From Burkholderiales bacterium RIFCSPHIGHO2_12_FULL_63_20 (lineage in GTDB: Bacteria > Pseudomonadota > Gammaproteobacteria > Burkholderiales > Burkholderiaceae_C): 64,000 bases of DNA. A program made the translations under genes and the position numbers. The notes under the pieces are model-generated. The model made no database searches. It was not told the origin of the DNA and was given only the letters and a program-made list of their open reading frames with translations. Location: contig MESA01000031.1 of NCBI GenBank assembly GCA_001770775.1, positions 5,676 to 69,675 on the forward strand. The letters are read 5' to 3'. Positions 45,358 through 52,882 of this stretch are shown piece after piece; positions within the stretch are counted from its first letter, which is position 1; every line of letters begins with the position of its first letter.

Positions 45358-46119
45358 ATGATCAAAGTGGGACTGATGGGCTACGGCAAGGCGGGGCAGG
45401 CTGTGGCCGAGGTATTGAAGGGCGATCCGCGCTTTGAACTGGTGTGGATTGCCAAGCGCCACGCTTTGCCTGAAGGGCAGCCTCAGCCCCTGGGCCTGCC
45501 GGTCTTTGCGATGTCGCAAGGGGACTTCGGGGCGTGGCTGGATGCCCACCCGGTGGATGCGCTGGTCGATTTTTCGACCGCCGAGTCGATTCACCTGTAT
45601 GGCGAAGAGGTGCGCAAGCGTCACCTCACGCTGGTCAGTGCCATCTCGGCGTACAGCGACGAAAGCCTGGCCTATGCACGCACCCTGGGTGAGCAGGCGC
45701 GCGTGCTGTGCTCGCCCAACATCACCCTGGGCATCAACTTCCTGATCCTGTCGGCGCGGATGCTGCGCGGCATCGCGCCGTTTGCCGATGTCGAAATCCT
45801 GGAGCAGCACTTCCGCGAGAAACCTGAGATGTCGGGTACCGCGCGCAAGATCGCCCAGACGCTGGACCTGGACAACGACCGTATCACCTCGCTGCGCCTG
45901 GGTGGCATCGTCGGACTCCATGAGGTCATTTTCGGGTTTCCCCACCAGACGGTGCGTATCACCCACGAATCCATTCGCCGCGAAGCCTTTGGCACCGGCG
46001 CGGCCTTTGCGCTGGGGGAACTGAGCAAACGTCCCTACGGGTTCTACACCTTTGACGACCTGCTCATGACCATGATCCGTGAGCAACTGACCCAGCCTGA
46101 CGCCGGCGAGCAGCCTTGA
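45358..46119 (+). CDS. Atypical DapB-like (dihydrodipicolinate reductase family) oxidoreductase
   Basis: 253 residues. It has an N-terminal Rossmann domain (VGLMGYGKAGQAVAEVL, GxGxxG) and a C-terminal DapB-type domain. Compared with the canonical catalytic motif HHxxKxDAPSGTA, the protein has E149-Q-H151-F-R-E-K155-P-E-M-SGTA. The catalytic His and Lys are kept, but the second His and the Asp-Ala-Pro are replaced. Canonical dapB usually sits elsewhere in Burkholderiales, so this may be a paralogue with another imine or dehydro-amino-acid substrate. Start ATG 45358 has AAGGAG eight bases upstream. It is followed by lgt after 39 bp. Confidence 0.75.
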   Translation: MIKVGLMGYGKAGQAVAEVLKGDPRFELVWIAKRHALPEGQPQPLGLPVFAMSQGDFGAWLDAHPVDALVDFSTAESIHLYGEEVRKRHLTLVSAISAYSDESLAYARTLGEQARVLCSPNITLGINFLILSARMLRGIAPFADVEILEQHFREKPEMSGTARKIAQTLDLDNDRITSLRLGGIVGLHEVIFGFPHQTVRITHESIRREAFGTGAAFALGELSKRPYGFYTFDDLLMTMIREQLTQPDAGEQP

Positions 46120-46158
46120 TGCCATGAACGGTCGCAGACTTGCGTTATCGTTCGCCCC

Positions 46159-46977
46159 ATGCTGATTCACCCACAATTTGATCCGATCGCCATTGCCCTG
46201 GGGCCGCTCAAGGTCCACTGGTACGGGCTGACCTACCTGGCCGCGTTTGCCCTGTTTTATCTGTTCGCCAACGCGCGGGCGAAACAGCCGTTCTTTGCGC
46301 AGCGCGGTTGGGACCGCCAGATGGTCGAAGACGTACTGTTCTTCGGCGTGCTGGGCGTCGTGCTGGGTGGGCGCCTGGGCTACGTGTTGTTCTACAAGCC
46401 AGGCTACTACTTCAGCCACCCTTCCGAAATCCTGGCGGTCTGGCAGGGGGGCATGGCCTTCCACGGCGGCTTGCTGGGTGTGATCACCGCCATGGCCATC
46501 TACGCCAAACGTCAGGGACGCCACTTCTTTGAAGTGGCCGATCTGGTGGCACCCTGTGTGCCCATCGGTTTGGCGGCAGGTCGTTTCGGCAACTTCATGA
46601 ACGGCGAGCTGTGGGGCCGTGCGGCCGATCCCAGCTTGCCCTGGGCCATGGTCTTTCCGCAGTCGGGCACCGACATCGCGCGTCACCCGTCGCAGATCTA
46701 CCAGTTCGGTCTGGAGGGCTTGCTGCTGTTCGCGCTGCTGTGGCTGTATGCGCGTCGCGCACGGCCCCTGGGCGCCGTGTCGGGCATGTTCCTCATGGGC
46801 TATGGATGCTTCCGCTTCATCGCCGAATACTTCCGCGAGCCCGACAGCTTCCTGGGCTTGCTCACCTTCAACATGAGCATGGGGCAGTGGTTGTGTGTGC
46901 CCATGATCCTGGTGGGCGCGCTGTTCTGGGGCATGGCGCAAAAAAACGCCTTCCGATCCGAGGACCGAAAGGCGTAA
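46159..46977 (+). CDS. lgt: Prolipoprotein diacylglyceryl transferase
   Basis: 272 residues with about seven membrane segments. It transfers diacylglyceryl from phosphatidylglycerol to lipobox cysteines. Conserved motifs are GLTYLAAF with the HWYG region before it, FHGGLLGV, and the Lgt signature [14 protein letters not shown]. The C-terminal [11 protein letters not shown] is also typical. It follows the DapB-like gene by 39 bp and could share its transcript. Confidence 0.96.
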   Translation: MLIHPQFDPIAIALGPLKVHWYGLTYLAAFALFYLFANARAKQPFFAQRGWDRQMVEDVLFFGVLGVVLGGRLGYVLFYKPGYYFSHPSEILAVWQGGMAFHGGLLGVITAMAIYAKRQGRHFFEVADLVAPCVPIGLAAGRFGNFMNGELWGRAADPSLPWAMVFPQSGTDIARHPSQIYQFGLEGLLLFALLWLYARRARPLGAVSGMFLMGYGCFRFIAEYFREPDSFLGLLTFNMSMGQWLCVPMILVGALFWGMAQKNAFRSEDRKA

Positions 46978-47022
46978 AGAGGTCGATGGCATCTTCGCGG
47001 ACCACAGACCCCCGCTGAGGAA

Positions 47023-47052
47023 GATCACCCGGCTCTGGTGAATCGGGTGATC
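47023..47052. repeat. Perfect hairpin between lgt and the nitrate transporter operon
   Basis: Nine-base perfect arms GATCACCCG (47023-47031) and CGGGTGATC (47044-47052) with a 12-nt loop, between convergent genes. There is no T-run, so it is at best a Rho-aided end or a 3'-stabilising structure. Confidence 0.4.
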
Positions 47053-47101
47053 GACGGGGTTCATGCAAACCGCGTGCCAGACGATGCCGTGCGCTGCCGA
47101 A

Positions 47102-47902
47102 TCAGGCCGCTTGACGGTCTGCCACCCCGTGTCGGGTGTACAGGAAGTCGAGCACCGCCTTGCGGCATCCCATGTAGGTCGGGTCTTCGGCCAAGGCCAC
47201 GCGGTTGCGCGGCCGGGCCAAGGGCACTGGCAACACCTCCCCAATGGTGGCCGCCGGGCCGTTGCTCATCATCACGATGCGGTCCGACAGCAGCACCGCT
47301 TCGTCCACGTCGTGCGTCACCATCACCACGGTGCAATGCGCCTTGGCCACGATCTTGAGCAACTCGTCCTGCAGGTGGGCGCGGGTGAGGGCGTCCAGGG
47401 CGCCAAAGGGTTCGTCCATCAGCAGCACCTTGGGCTCCATGGCCAGCGCACGGGCAATGCCCACGCGCTGCTTCATTCCCCCTGAAATCTCATGGGGTCG
47501 TTTATGGGTGGCATGGCTCATGCCCACCAGCGCCAGGGCGTCATGCACCCGTTGCTTGAGTTGCTCCTTGCGCTCCTTGCCGCCAAACACCCGCTCCACC
47601 GCCAGGTAAACGTTGTCGTGGCAACTCAGCCAGGGCAGCAGCGAGTGGTTTTGAAAGACCACGGCCCGCTCAGGCCCCGGACCGGCAATCTCGCGACCAT
47701 CGCAGATCAGCCCACCCTGCGTCGGGGTCAGCAGCCCCGCGATCAGGTTGAGCAGTGTCGATTTGCCGCAACCGGAGTGACCGATCAGGGTGATGAACTC
47801 GCCCTGGGCAATGCCCAGGTTGATGTCGCTCAGCGCATGGAAGCGCCCTTTTCTGGTGTGGAACACCATCTCGGCGTGCTGAATGTCGATGAATTGGGTC
47901 AT
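47102..47902 (-). CDS. Nitrate/nitrite ABC transporter ATP-binding protein
   Basis: 266 residues, of the NrtD/TauB type. It carries Walker A GHSGCGKST, the Q-loop region FQNHSLLPW, the signature EISGGMKQRVGIARAL, Walker B VLLMDEPFGALDALT and the H-loop VTHDVDEA. It is the last gene of a three-gene ABC operon on the minus strand. No regulatory NrtC-type extension is present. Confidence 0.9.
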   Translation of the reverse strand: MTQFIDIQHAEMVFHTRKGRFHALSDINLGIAQGEFITLIGHSGCGKSTLLNLIAGLLTPTQGGLICDGREIAGPGPERAVVFQNHSLLPWLSCHDNVYLAVERVFGGKERKEQLKQRVHDALALVGMSHATHKRPHEISGGMKQRVGIARALAMEPKVLLMDEPFGALDALTRAHLQDELLKIVAKAHCTVVMVTHDVDEAVLLSDRIVMMSNGPAATIGEVLPVPLARPRNRVALAEDPTYMGCRKAVLDFLYTRHGVADRQAA

Positions 47903-47927
47903 GACGTGCTCCTTTCAGGTGTGCGGG

Positions 47928-48836
47928 TCATTCAAAGCTGAAGCGCTTGGCGATGGCCACCAGCGCCTGCTCCAGCAGCAGGCCGACGATGCCGATCACG
48001 AAGATCGCGATCAGGATGTGCTGGACATTGAGGTTGTTCCACTCGTCCCACACCCAGAAGCCGATGCCCACGCCCCCGGTCAGCATCTCGGCGGCCACGA
48101 TCACCAGCCACGCCGTGCCCACCGACAGGCGCACGCCCGTCAGCATGTAAGGCAACACCGAAGGCAGCAGGATCTTGGTGGTGATCTTCCACTCGCTCAG
48201 GTTCAGCACCTTGGCCACGTTCAGGTAGTCCTCGGGCACACGCTGCACGCCCACGGCTGTGTTGATGATCATGGGCCAGATCGAGCAGATGAAGATCGTC
48301 CAGATCGCAGCCGGGTCGGCCGACTTGAACACCAGCAGGCCGATGGGCAACCAGGCCAGGGGCGAGACCGGGCGCAGCAAACTGATGATGGGGTTGAGCA
48401 TGCTGCTGGCGATCTGCGAGCGACCGATCAGGAAACCCAGCGGAATGCCTACCACGGCGGCCAGCCCGAACCCGACGGCCACGCGCTCCAGCGAGAACAG
48501 AATGTTCCAGCCGATGCCCTGGTCGTTCGGGCCGTTGCTGTAGAACGGGTCGGCGAACAGCACCACGGCGGCCTGCCAGGTGGCCAGTGGCGTGGGGAAG
48601 GTGCTGCTGTTCTGCGTGAGCAAGGCCCAGATCCCGATCAGCAGGGCGATGCCCGCCAGCGGTGACACGGTGCGCAAGGCCCATCCCAGCCAGTCCACGG
48701 GCGGTTTGGGTGCCGCTGCGGGGGGCGTGGGGGCCGCCTTCAGCGTGGGCGCAGGCGCAGTCTGCGCAGGGTGGGGCGACGTTGCCGGCAAGGCGTCATC
48801 GACCTCCGAGGGGCTGTGAAAAACGGCACTGACCAT
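47928..48836 (-). CDS. Nitrate/nitrite ABC transporter permease
   Basis: 302 residues. The first ~55 are Ala/Pro-rich and probably cytoplasmic. About six membrane segments follow, with the binding-protein-dependent transport motif around EDYLNVAKVLNLSEWKITTKILLP. Family NrtB. It lies between the substrate-binding and ATPase genes with gaps of 18 and 25 bp. Confidence 0.9.
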   Translation of the reverse strand: MVSAVFHSPSEVDDALPATSPHPAQTAPAPTLKAAPTPPAAAPKPPVDWLGWALRTVSPLAGIALLIGIWALLTQNSSTFPTPLATWQAAVVLFADPFYSNGPNDQGIGWNILFSLERVAVGFGLAAVVGIPLGFLIGRSQIASSMLNPIISLLRPVSPLAWLPIGLLVFKSADPAAIWTIFICSIWPMIINTAVGVQRVPEDYLNVAKVLNLSEWKITTKILLPSVLPYMLTGVRLSVGTAWLVIVAAEMLTGGVGIGFWVWDEWNNLNVQHILIAIFVIGIVGLLLEQALVAIAKRFSFE

Positions 48837-48854
48837 GATGGGCTCCTTTCAGTC

Positions 48855-50099
48855 TCAGGCTTTGATGGCGAAGCTGTCGGCGTACTTGGCCGGATCCTTG
48901 CCCGTCCAGACCACGCCGTCGATCAACTTGCTGGTGCGCATCACGTCCTTGGGCACCGACAGGCCCAGACCGCTGGCGGCCTGCTTGTACAACTCGATCT
49001 GGTTGATCTGCTTGGCTACACCCAGGTAGTCGGGGTGCGCCTTGAGCAAACCCCAGCGCTTGTGCTGCGTCAGGAACCACATGCCATCGGACAGGTAAGG
49101 GAAGTTCACCTTGCCGTCGTTGAAGAACTTCATGTGGTTGGGGTCGTCCCAGGTCTTACCCATGCCGTTCTGGTAGCGACCCAGGATGCGCTGGTTGATC
49201 GCGTCCACCCCGGTGTTCACATACGACTTGGCCGAAATCGTCTCGGCCATCTTGAGCTTGTTCTGCAGACTGGCGTCGATCCAGCGGCCCGCTTCCATCA
49301 CGGCCATCATCACGGCGCGGGCGGTGTTCGGGTACTGCTTGACGAAGTCGCCCGTGCAGCCCAACACCTTTTCCGGGTGGTCTTGCCAGATGTCCTGCGT
49401 GGTGTTGGCCGTCACCCCGATGCCGTCCATGATGGCGCGGTGGTTCCAGGGTTCACCCACGCAGAAGCCATCCATGTTGCCCACCCGCATGTTGGCCACC
49501 ATCTGCGGCGGCGGCACGGTGATGAGTTTGGCGCCCGACAGCGGATTGATGCCCGCCGCTGCCAGCCAGTAGTGCATCCACATGGCGTGCGTGCCGGTGG
49601 GGAACGTCCCCGCAAAGGTGTACTCGCGCTTTTCGCGTGCCATCAACTTGGCCAGAGAGGGGCCATCGACCGCGCCCTTGGACGCCAGTGCCTTGGACAG
49701 CGTGATGGCCTGTCCGTTGTGGTTCAGGTTCATCAGCACGGCCATGTCCTTCTTGGGGCCGCCAATGCCCAGGTGCACGCCGTAGACCAGGCCATACAGC
49801 ACATGCGCCATGTGCAGATCGCCGTTGACCAGCTTGTCACGCACGCCAGCCCACGAGGCTTCCTTGGTCGGGATGATCTTGACACCGTACTTCTTGTCGA
49901 AGCCCAGCACCGAGGCCATCACCACCGAGGCGCAATCGGTCAGCGGGATGAAGCCGATTTTCACTTCGGCCAGCTCGGGCTTGTCCGAGCCTGCCGCCCA
50001 AACAGCGGATTGGAGTCCGGGCACGGCGCCCACCGCACTCGCGGCAGCGGCGCTCTTCAAGATGGTGCGGCGCGTCATTTTCAGATCCTGGGTGTTCAT
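48855..50099 (-). CDS. Nitrate/nitrite ABC transporter substrate-binding protein (NrtA-like, Tat-exported)
   Basis: 414 residues. An N-terminal twin-arginine signal (MTRRTILKSAAAASAVGA, about 8-35) sends it to the periplasm in folded form. The CmpA/NrtA fold follows, with KIGFIPLTDCASVVMA and GFCVGEPWNHRAI, which form the anion pocket in the family. The export signal separates it from NasS, the cytoplasmic NrtA-like sensor that partners NasT. It is the first gene of the uptake operon, preceded by the sigma-54 promoter and structured leader. Confidence 0.9.
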   Translation of the reverse strand: MNTQDLKMTRRTILKSAAAASAVGAVPGLQSAVWAAGSDKPELAEVKIGFIPLTDCASVVMASVLGFDKKYGVKIIPTKEASWAGVRDKLVNGDLHMAHVLYGLVYGVHLGIGGPKKDMAVLMNLNHNGQAITLSKALASKGAVDGPSLAKLMAREKREYTFAGTFPTGTHAMWMHYWLAAAGINPLSGAKLITVPPPQMVANMRVGNMDGFCVGEPWNHRAIMDGIGVTANTTQDIWQDHPEKVLGCTGDFVKQYPNTARAVMMAVMEAGRWIDASLQNKLKMAETISAKSYVNTGVDAINQRILGRYQNGMGKTWDDPNHMKFFNDGKVNFPYLSDGMWFLTQHKRWGLLKAHPDYLGVAKQINQIELYKQAASGLGLSVPKDVMRTSKLIDGVVWTGKDPAKYADSFAIKA

Positions 50100-50126
50100 G
50101 GTGCAAGACTTTCCCTTTGGACAAAC

Positions 50127-50192
50127 AAAAAAGGTGCCAACCGCCGTGCAGGCGCATCACACAGATGGGCTCGCACGTCAGAAGACACCTTT
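50127..50192 (-). terminator. Leader terminator hairpin upstream of the nrtA-like gene
   Basis: On the minus strand an outer stem AAAGGTG/CACCTTT (50186-50192 with 50130-50136) encloses a long inner hairpin (50145-50177: CGTGC/GCACG, then GC.CATC/GATG.GC, loop TGTGT). A run of six T completes it (50127-50132). It lies about 30 nt before the start codon, so transcription would stop unless the structure is disrupted. Confidence 0.7.
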
Positions 50193-50200
50193 GTCGGATG

Positions 50201-50226
50201 CTTGGTACCCGTCACGGGCTACCAAG
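50201..50226 (-). promoter_or_regulatory. First leader stem-loop, candidate ANTAR-regulator binding hairpin
   Basis: Minus-strand sequence CTTGGTA-G-CCCG-TGA-CGGG-TACCAAG: two perfect stem blocks of seven and four pairs separated by one bulged base. Together with the next hairpin it gives the tandem stem-loop arrangement known for ANTAR antiterminator targets. The loop does not show an obvious canonical hexaloop. Confidence 0.55.
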
Positions 50227-50264
50227 GCTGCAAAATCGCCGTTGACTTTGCTTGCCTGGGTATA

Positions 50265-50280
50265 TGCAAACCTTGTGCCA
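50265..50280 (-). promoter_or_regulatory. Sigma-54 promoter of the nitrate uptake operon
   Basis: Minus-strand TGGCAC-AAGGT-TTGCA matches the sigma-54 consensus TGGCAC-N5-TTGCW exactly in bases and spacing. The predicted start is near 50254. It implies nitrogen control through an enhancer-binding protein such as NtrC. Confidence 0.85.
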
Positions 50281-50410
50281 GGTTTTTCAGGGGCCTCTTG
50301 CCCCGCGATGACCCCGTGATGGCGTCGTGACTGCCCCATGCGTACCCGCATGCGCTTCGTTTCCGCCTTGTGCTGGTGCAGCCACACGCCAAGGTGGGGC
50401 AGGGAGCGGC

Positions 50411-51043
50411 TCAACCCAGTAGATCCGCCGCGTCGATCAGGCGTTGCGCCACCTCGACCAGCTTCAGTCCCTTGTCCATCGCGGCCTTACGCAGCCGGGC
50501 ATGGGCTTGCGGCTCGGTCAGGCCCTGGCGGCTCATCAGCAAGCCTTTGGCACGATCCAGCACCTTGCGGTCGGCCAGCTCCGAGCGAGCATCGGCCAGC
50601 TCCCGACGCAGCGACTCCTCCATCTCGAAGCGCGCCATGGCCACATCGAGCACTGGTTTGATGCGCTCGGCCGGCGTGCCTGCAGCCACATACGCTGACA
50701 CCCCCGCTGCCACCGCCTTGCGCAGATAGGCCGTGTCCTCGTCGCCCGAGAACATCACGATCGGGCGGCGCTCGTCGCGCGTGGCCATCACCACGTGCTC
50801 CAGGATGTCGCGCCCCTGCGATTCCGCGTCCACCACGATCAGATCGGGCTGGATCTGCCCGATGCGCTCAGGCAGGAAGGCATCGCCGGGCAGGGTGGCC
50901 ACCACGTTGTAGCCCGCCTCCAGCAGCGCAATGCGCAGCACCCGGGCGCGCTCGACCTCCGCCTGCTCCATGTCATCGGGCTCGAACGACAGGGGCAGCG
51001 GCAGGACGATCACGACACGCAGGGTGGACACTTCGGCATTCAT
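50411..51043 (-). CDS. nasT: ANTAR-domain response regulator, NasT-like antiterminator
   Basis: 210 residues. The N-terminal receiver-like domain has a candidate phosphoacceptor D72 (LIVVDAES), but the usual acidic pair after strand 1 is absent ([10 protein letters not shown]). A coiled-coil linker (about 135-155) leads to the C-terminal ANTAR RNA-binding domain [32 protein letters not shown]. NasT-type proteins bind leader RNA hairpins and prevent termination in nitrate-assimilation operons. Here such a leader lies directly downstream. No NasS gene is adjacent. It is divergent from tsaD. Confidence 0.85.
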   Translation of the reverse strand: MNAEVSTLRVVIVLPLPLSFEPDDMEQAEVERARVLRIALLEAGYNVVATLPGDAFLPERIGQIQPDLIVVDAESQGRDILEHVVMATRDERRPIVMFSGDEDTAYLRKAVAAGVSAYVAAGTPAERIKPVLDVAMARFEMEESLRRELADARSELADRKVLDRAKGLLMSRQGLTEPQAHARLRKAAMDKGLKLVEVAQRLIDAADLLG

Positions 51044-51132
51044 GCCAGGAGCGCATGCAACATCCGCGCCCGAATACCCGGGTTCTGAGCCCTCGCGTGG
51101 CGAGAACAGGTGGGGCCCCCTACACTGGAGGG

Positions 51133-52248
51133 ATGTCCTCTACGTCCGCCACCCTGTGCGCGCCAGCGCTCTCCGCCCTGCCGCGCCCCTGTCTGATCCT
51201 CGGGGTCGAGTCCTCCTGCGACGAAACCGGCCTGGCCCTGGTTTCCCTGCCCGCCGAAGGCGAGCCCCGCCTTCTGGCCCATGCCCTGCACAGCCAGATC
51301 GACATGCACCAGGCCTACGGCGGTGTGGTGCCCGAGCTGGCGTCCCGTGACCACATCCGCCGCGTCGTGCCGCTCGCGCGCCAGGTGCTTGCCGATTCCG
51401 GGCAAACACTGGCTGACATCGACGTGGTCGCCTACACCCGTGGACCGGGCTTGGCGGGTGCCTTGCTGGTGGGCGCTGGCATGGCCTGCGCCCTGGGCAC
51501 CGCCCTGAACAAGCCCCTGCTGGGCGTGCACCACCTTGAAGGTCACCTGCTGTCCCCGTTTCTGTCGGTCGACCCACCCGAGTTCCCCTTCGTCGCCTTG
51601 TTGGTGTCCGGCGGCCACACCCAGTTGATGCGGGTCGACGGCGTTGGGCGCTACGAGATGCTGGGAGAGACCGTCGATGACGCAGCAGGGGAGGCCTTCG
51701 ACAAGTCTGCCAAGCTGATGGGCTTGCCCTATCCCGGCGGCCCGCATCTCGCGCGTCTGGCCGAATCAGGGGACCCGAAAGCCTTTGAACTGCCCCGACC
51801 CATGCTGCACAGCGGCAACCTCGATTTCTCGTTTGCGGGACTGAAAACCGCTGTGCGCACCCATCTGGTGCGTCTGGGCTGGCTGGACCGCCCCGATTTG
51901 CTGGCGACCCCCGAGGCGCAACCGGTCCTCGCCAACCTCGCCGCGTCCACCCAGGCGGCCATCGTCGAAGTGCTGGTCAAGAAGGTCTTGCTGGCGCTGA
52001 AGTCCACCGGCCTCAAGCGCGTGGTCGTGGCCGGCGGCGTGGGCGCCAACCGCTTGCTGCGCTCGCAACTGGACCAGGCCTGTGCCCGCCGTCAGATCCG
52101 CGTCCACTATCCCGAGATGCACCTGTGCACCGACAACGGCGCCATGATCGCCCTGGCCGCCGCCATGCGCATCCAGAGCGGGCAGGCCCGCCTCAGCGTC
52201 GAGCCCACGTTCGACGTCAAGCCGCGCTGGGATTTGTCCAGCATCTGA
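51133..52248 (+). CDS. tsaD: tRNA N6-threonylcarbamoyladenosine transferase TsaD
   Basis: 371 residues. With TsaB and TsaE it makes t6A37 in ANN-decoding tRNAs. The ASKHA fold starts [15 protein letters not shown]. The metal-binding motif is [10 protein letters not shown], and [22 protein letters not shown] and CTDNGAMIA follow. ATG at 51133 has GGAGGG directly upstream. The frame upstream to 51055 is divergent promoter space. The slightly long N-terminus (about 20 residues) precedes the conserved core. Confidence 0.96.
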   Translation: MSSTSATLCAPALSALPRPCLILGVESSCDETGLALVSLPAEGEPRLLAHALHSQIDMHQAYGGVVPELASRDHIRRVVPLARQVLADSGQTLADIDVVAYTRGPGLAGALLVGAGMACALGTALNKPLLGVHHLEGHLLSPFLSVDPPEFPFVALLVSGGHTQLMRVDGVGRYEMLGETVDDAAGEAFDKSAKLMGLPYPGGPHLARLAESGDPKAFELPRPMLHSGNLDFSFAGLKTAVRTHLVRLGWLDRPDLLATPEAQPVLANLAASTQAAIVEVLVKKVLLALKSTGLKRVVVAGGVGANRLLRSQLDQACARRQIRVHYPEMHLCTDNGAMIALAAAMRIQSGQARLSVEPTFDVKPRWDLSSI

Positions 52249-52262
52249 CTTTTTGCTATACT
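52234..52262 (+). promoter_or_regulatory. Promoter of rpsO
   Basis: TTGTCC (52234-52239), a 17-bp spacer and TATACT (52257-52262). The -35 lies inside the tsaD 3' end. It leaves a leader of about 140 nt before rpsO, where autoregulatory structure is known in other species. Confidence 0.6.
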
Positions 52263-52407
52263 TGCGGGCTTGCCATTGCATTCGTGGTGGCATGCATCGC
52301 ACGACCTGGGTCGGTTTCACCCGGAGTCGCAAGTCCAACGCAGAAACCCAGGGCACCGGCCACCAGGCCATGGTCCCGAGGCCTGCATATGTAATCTAGG
52401 AAACACC

Positions 52408-52677
52408 ATGTCCGTTTCAGACATCAGCACCGCAACCATCGTCAAAGACAACGCCCGTAGCGCCAACGACACCGGCTCTCCTGAAGTGCAAGTGGCCCTG
52501 CTGACCGCTCGCATCGTTGAACTGACCCCCCACTTCAAGGCCAACAAGAAGGACCACCACGGTCGTCGCGGTCTGCTGCGCATGGTCAGCCGTCGCCGCA
52601 AGCTGCTGGACTACCTCAAGTCCAAGGATTCCGCCCGTTACGTGGCCCTGATCCAGAAGCTGGGCCTGCGCAAGTAA
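52408..52677 (+). CDS. rpsO: 30S ribosomal protein S15
   Basis: 89 residues, canonical length. It carries [16 protein letters not shown] and [21 protein letters not shown], the 16S rRNA-binding helices. ATG at 52408 has TAGGAAAC upstream. It is followed by a strong terminator and then pnp, the usual rpsO-pnp order. Confidence 0.98.
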   Translation: MSVSDISTATIVKDNARSANDTGSPEVQVALLTARIVELTPHFKANKKDHHGRRGLLRMVSRRRKLLDYLKSKDSARYVALIQKLGLRK

Positions 52678-52691
52678 GCACCCCATGATGA

Positions 52692-52737
52692 CAAAAAGCC
52701 TGTCTGGATCCCTCCAGCACAGGCTTTTTGTTTTTTG
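52692..52737 (+). terminator. Intrinsic terminator of rpsO
   Basis: The stem AAAAAGCCTGT pairs with ACAGGCTTTTT and encloses an inner CTGGA/TCCAG stem, followed by a second T-run. It lies about 15 bp after rpsO, so pnp transcription depends on readthrough or a promoter at about 52738-52880. Confidence 0.9.
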
Positions 52738-52882
52738 ACGCCAGCCACTCGACTCCTGCGAACGCTGTGTCATTCCAACGAGGCTGAGGCCTCAACCTCG
52801 CTGGAATGGCATCGCGATTGAGTGACGGCACCCCCACCGGGCGGCACGTGTCGCCCGCAAAACCAAACCGGAGAACTCATCC

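Larger units (their letters stand above)
50100..50410 (-). promoter_or_regulatory. Regulatory region and leader of the nitrate uptake operon
   Basis: This 311-bp interval holds no gene. Read on the minus strand it contains a TGCACCA half-site like an NtrC box (50374-50380), a 14-nt palindrome ATGCG-N4-CGCAT (50338-50351), and a sigma-54 promoter (50265-50280). An untranslated leader of about 155 nt follows, with one stem-loop and a terminator hairpin before the nrtA-like start. Confidence 0.7.

Noticed and set aside
46978-47101. Short frames between lgt and the ABC ATPase
   Set aside because: Only 124 bp, no ribosome site and no conserved start. The one clear structure is the 47023-47052 hairpin.
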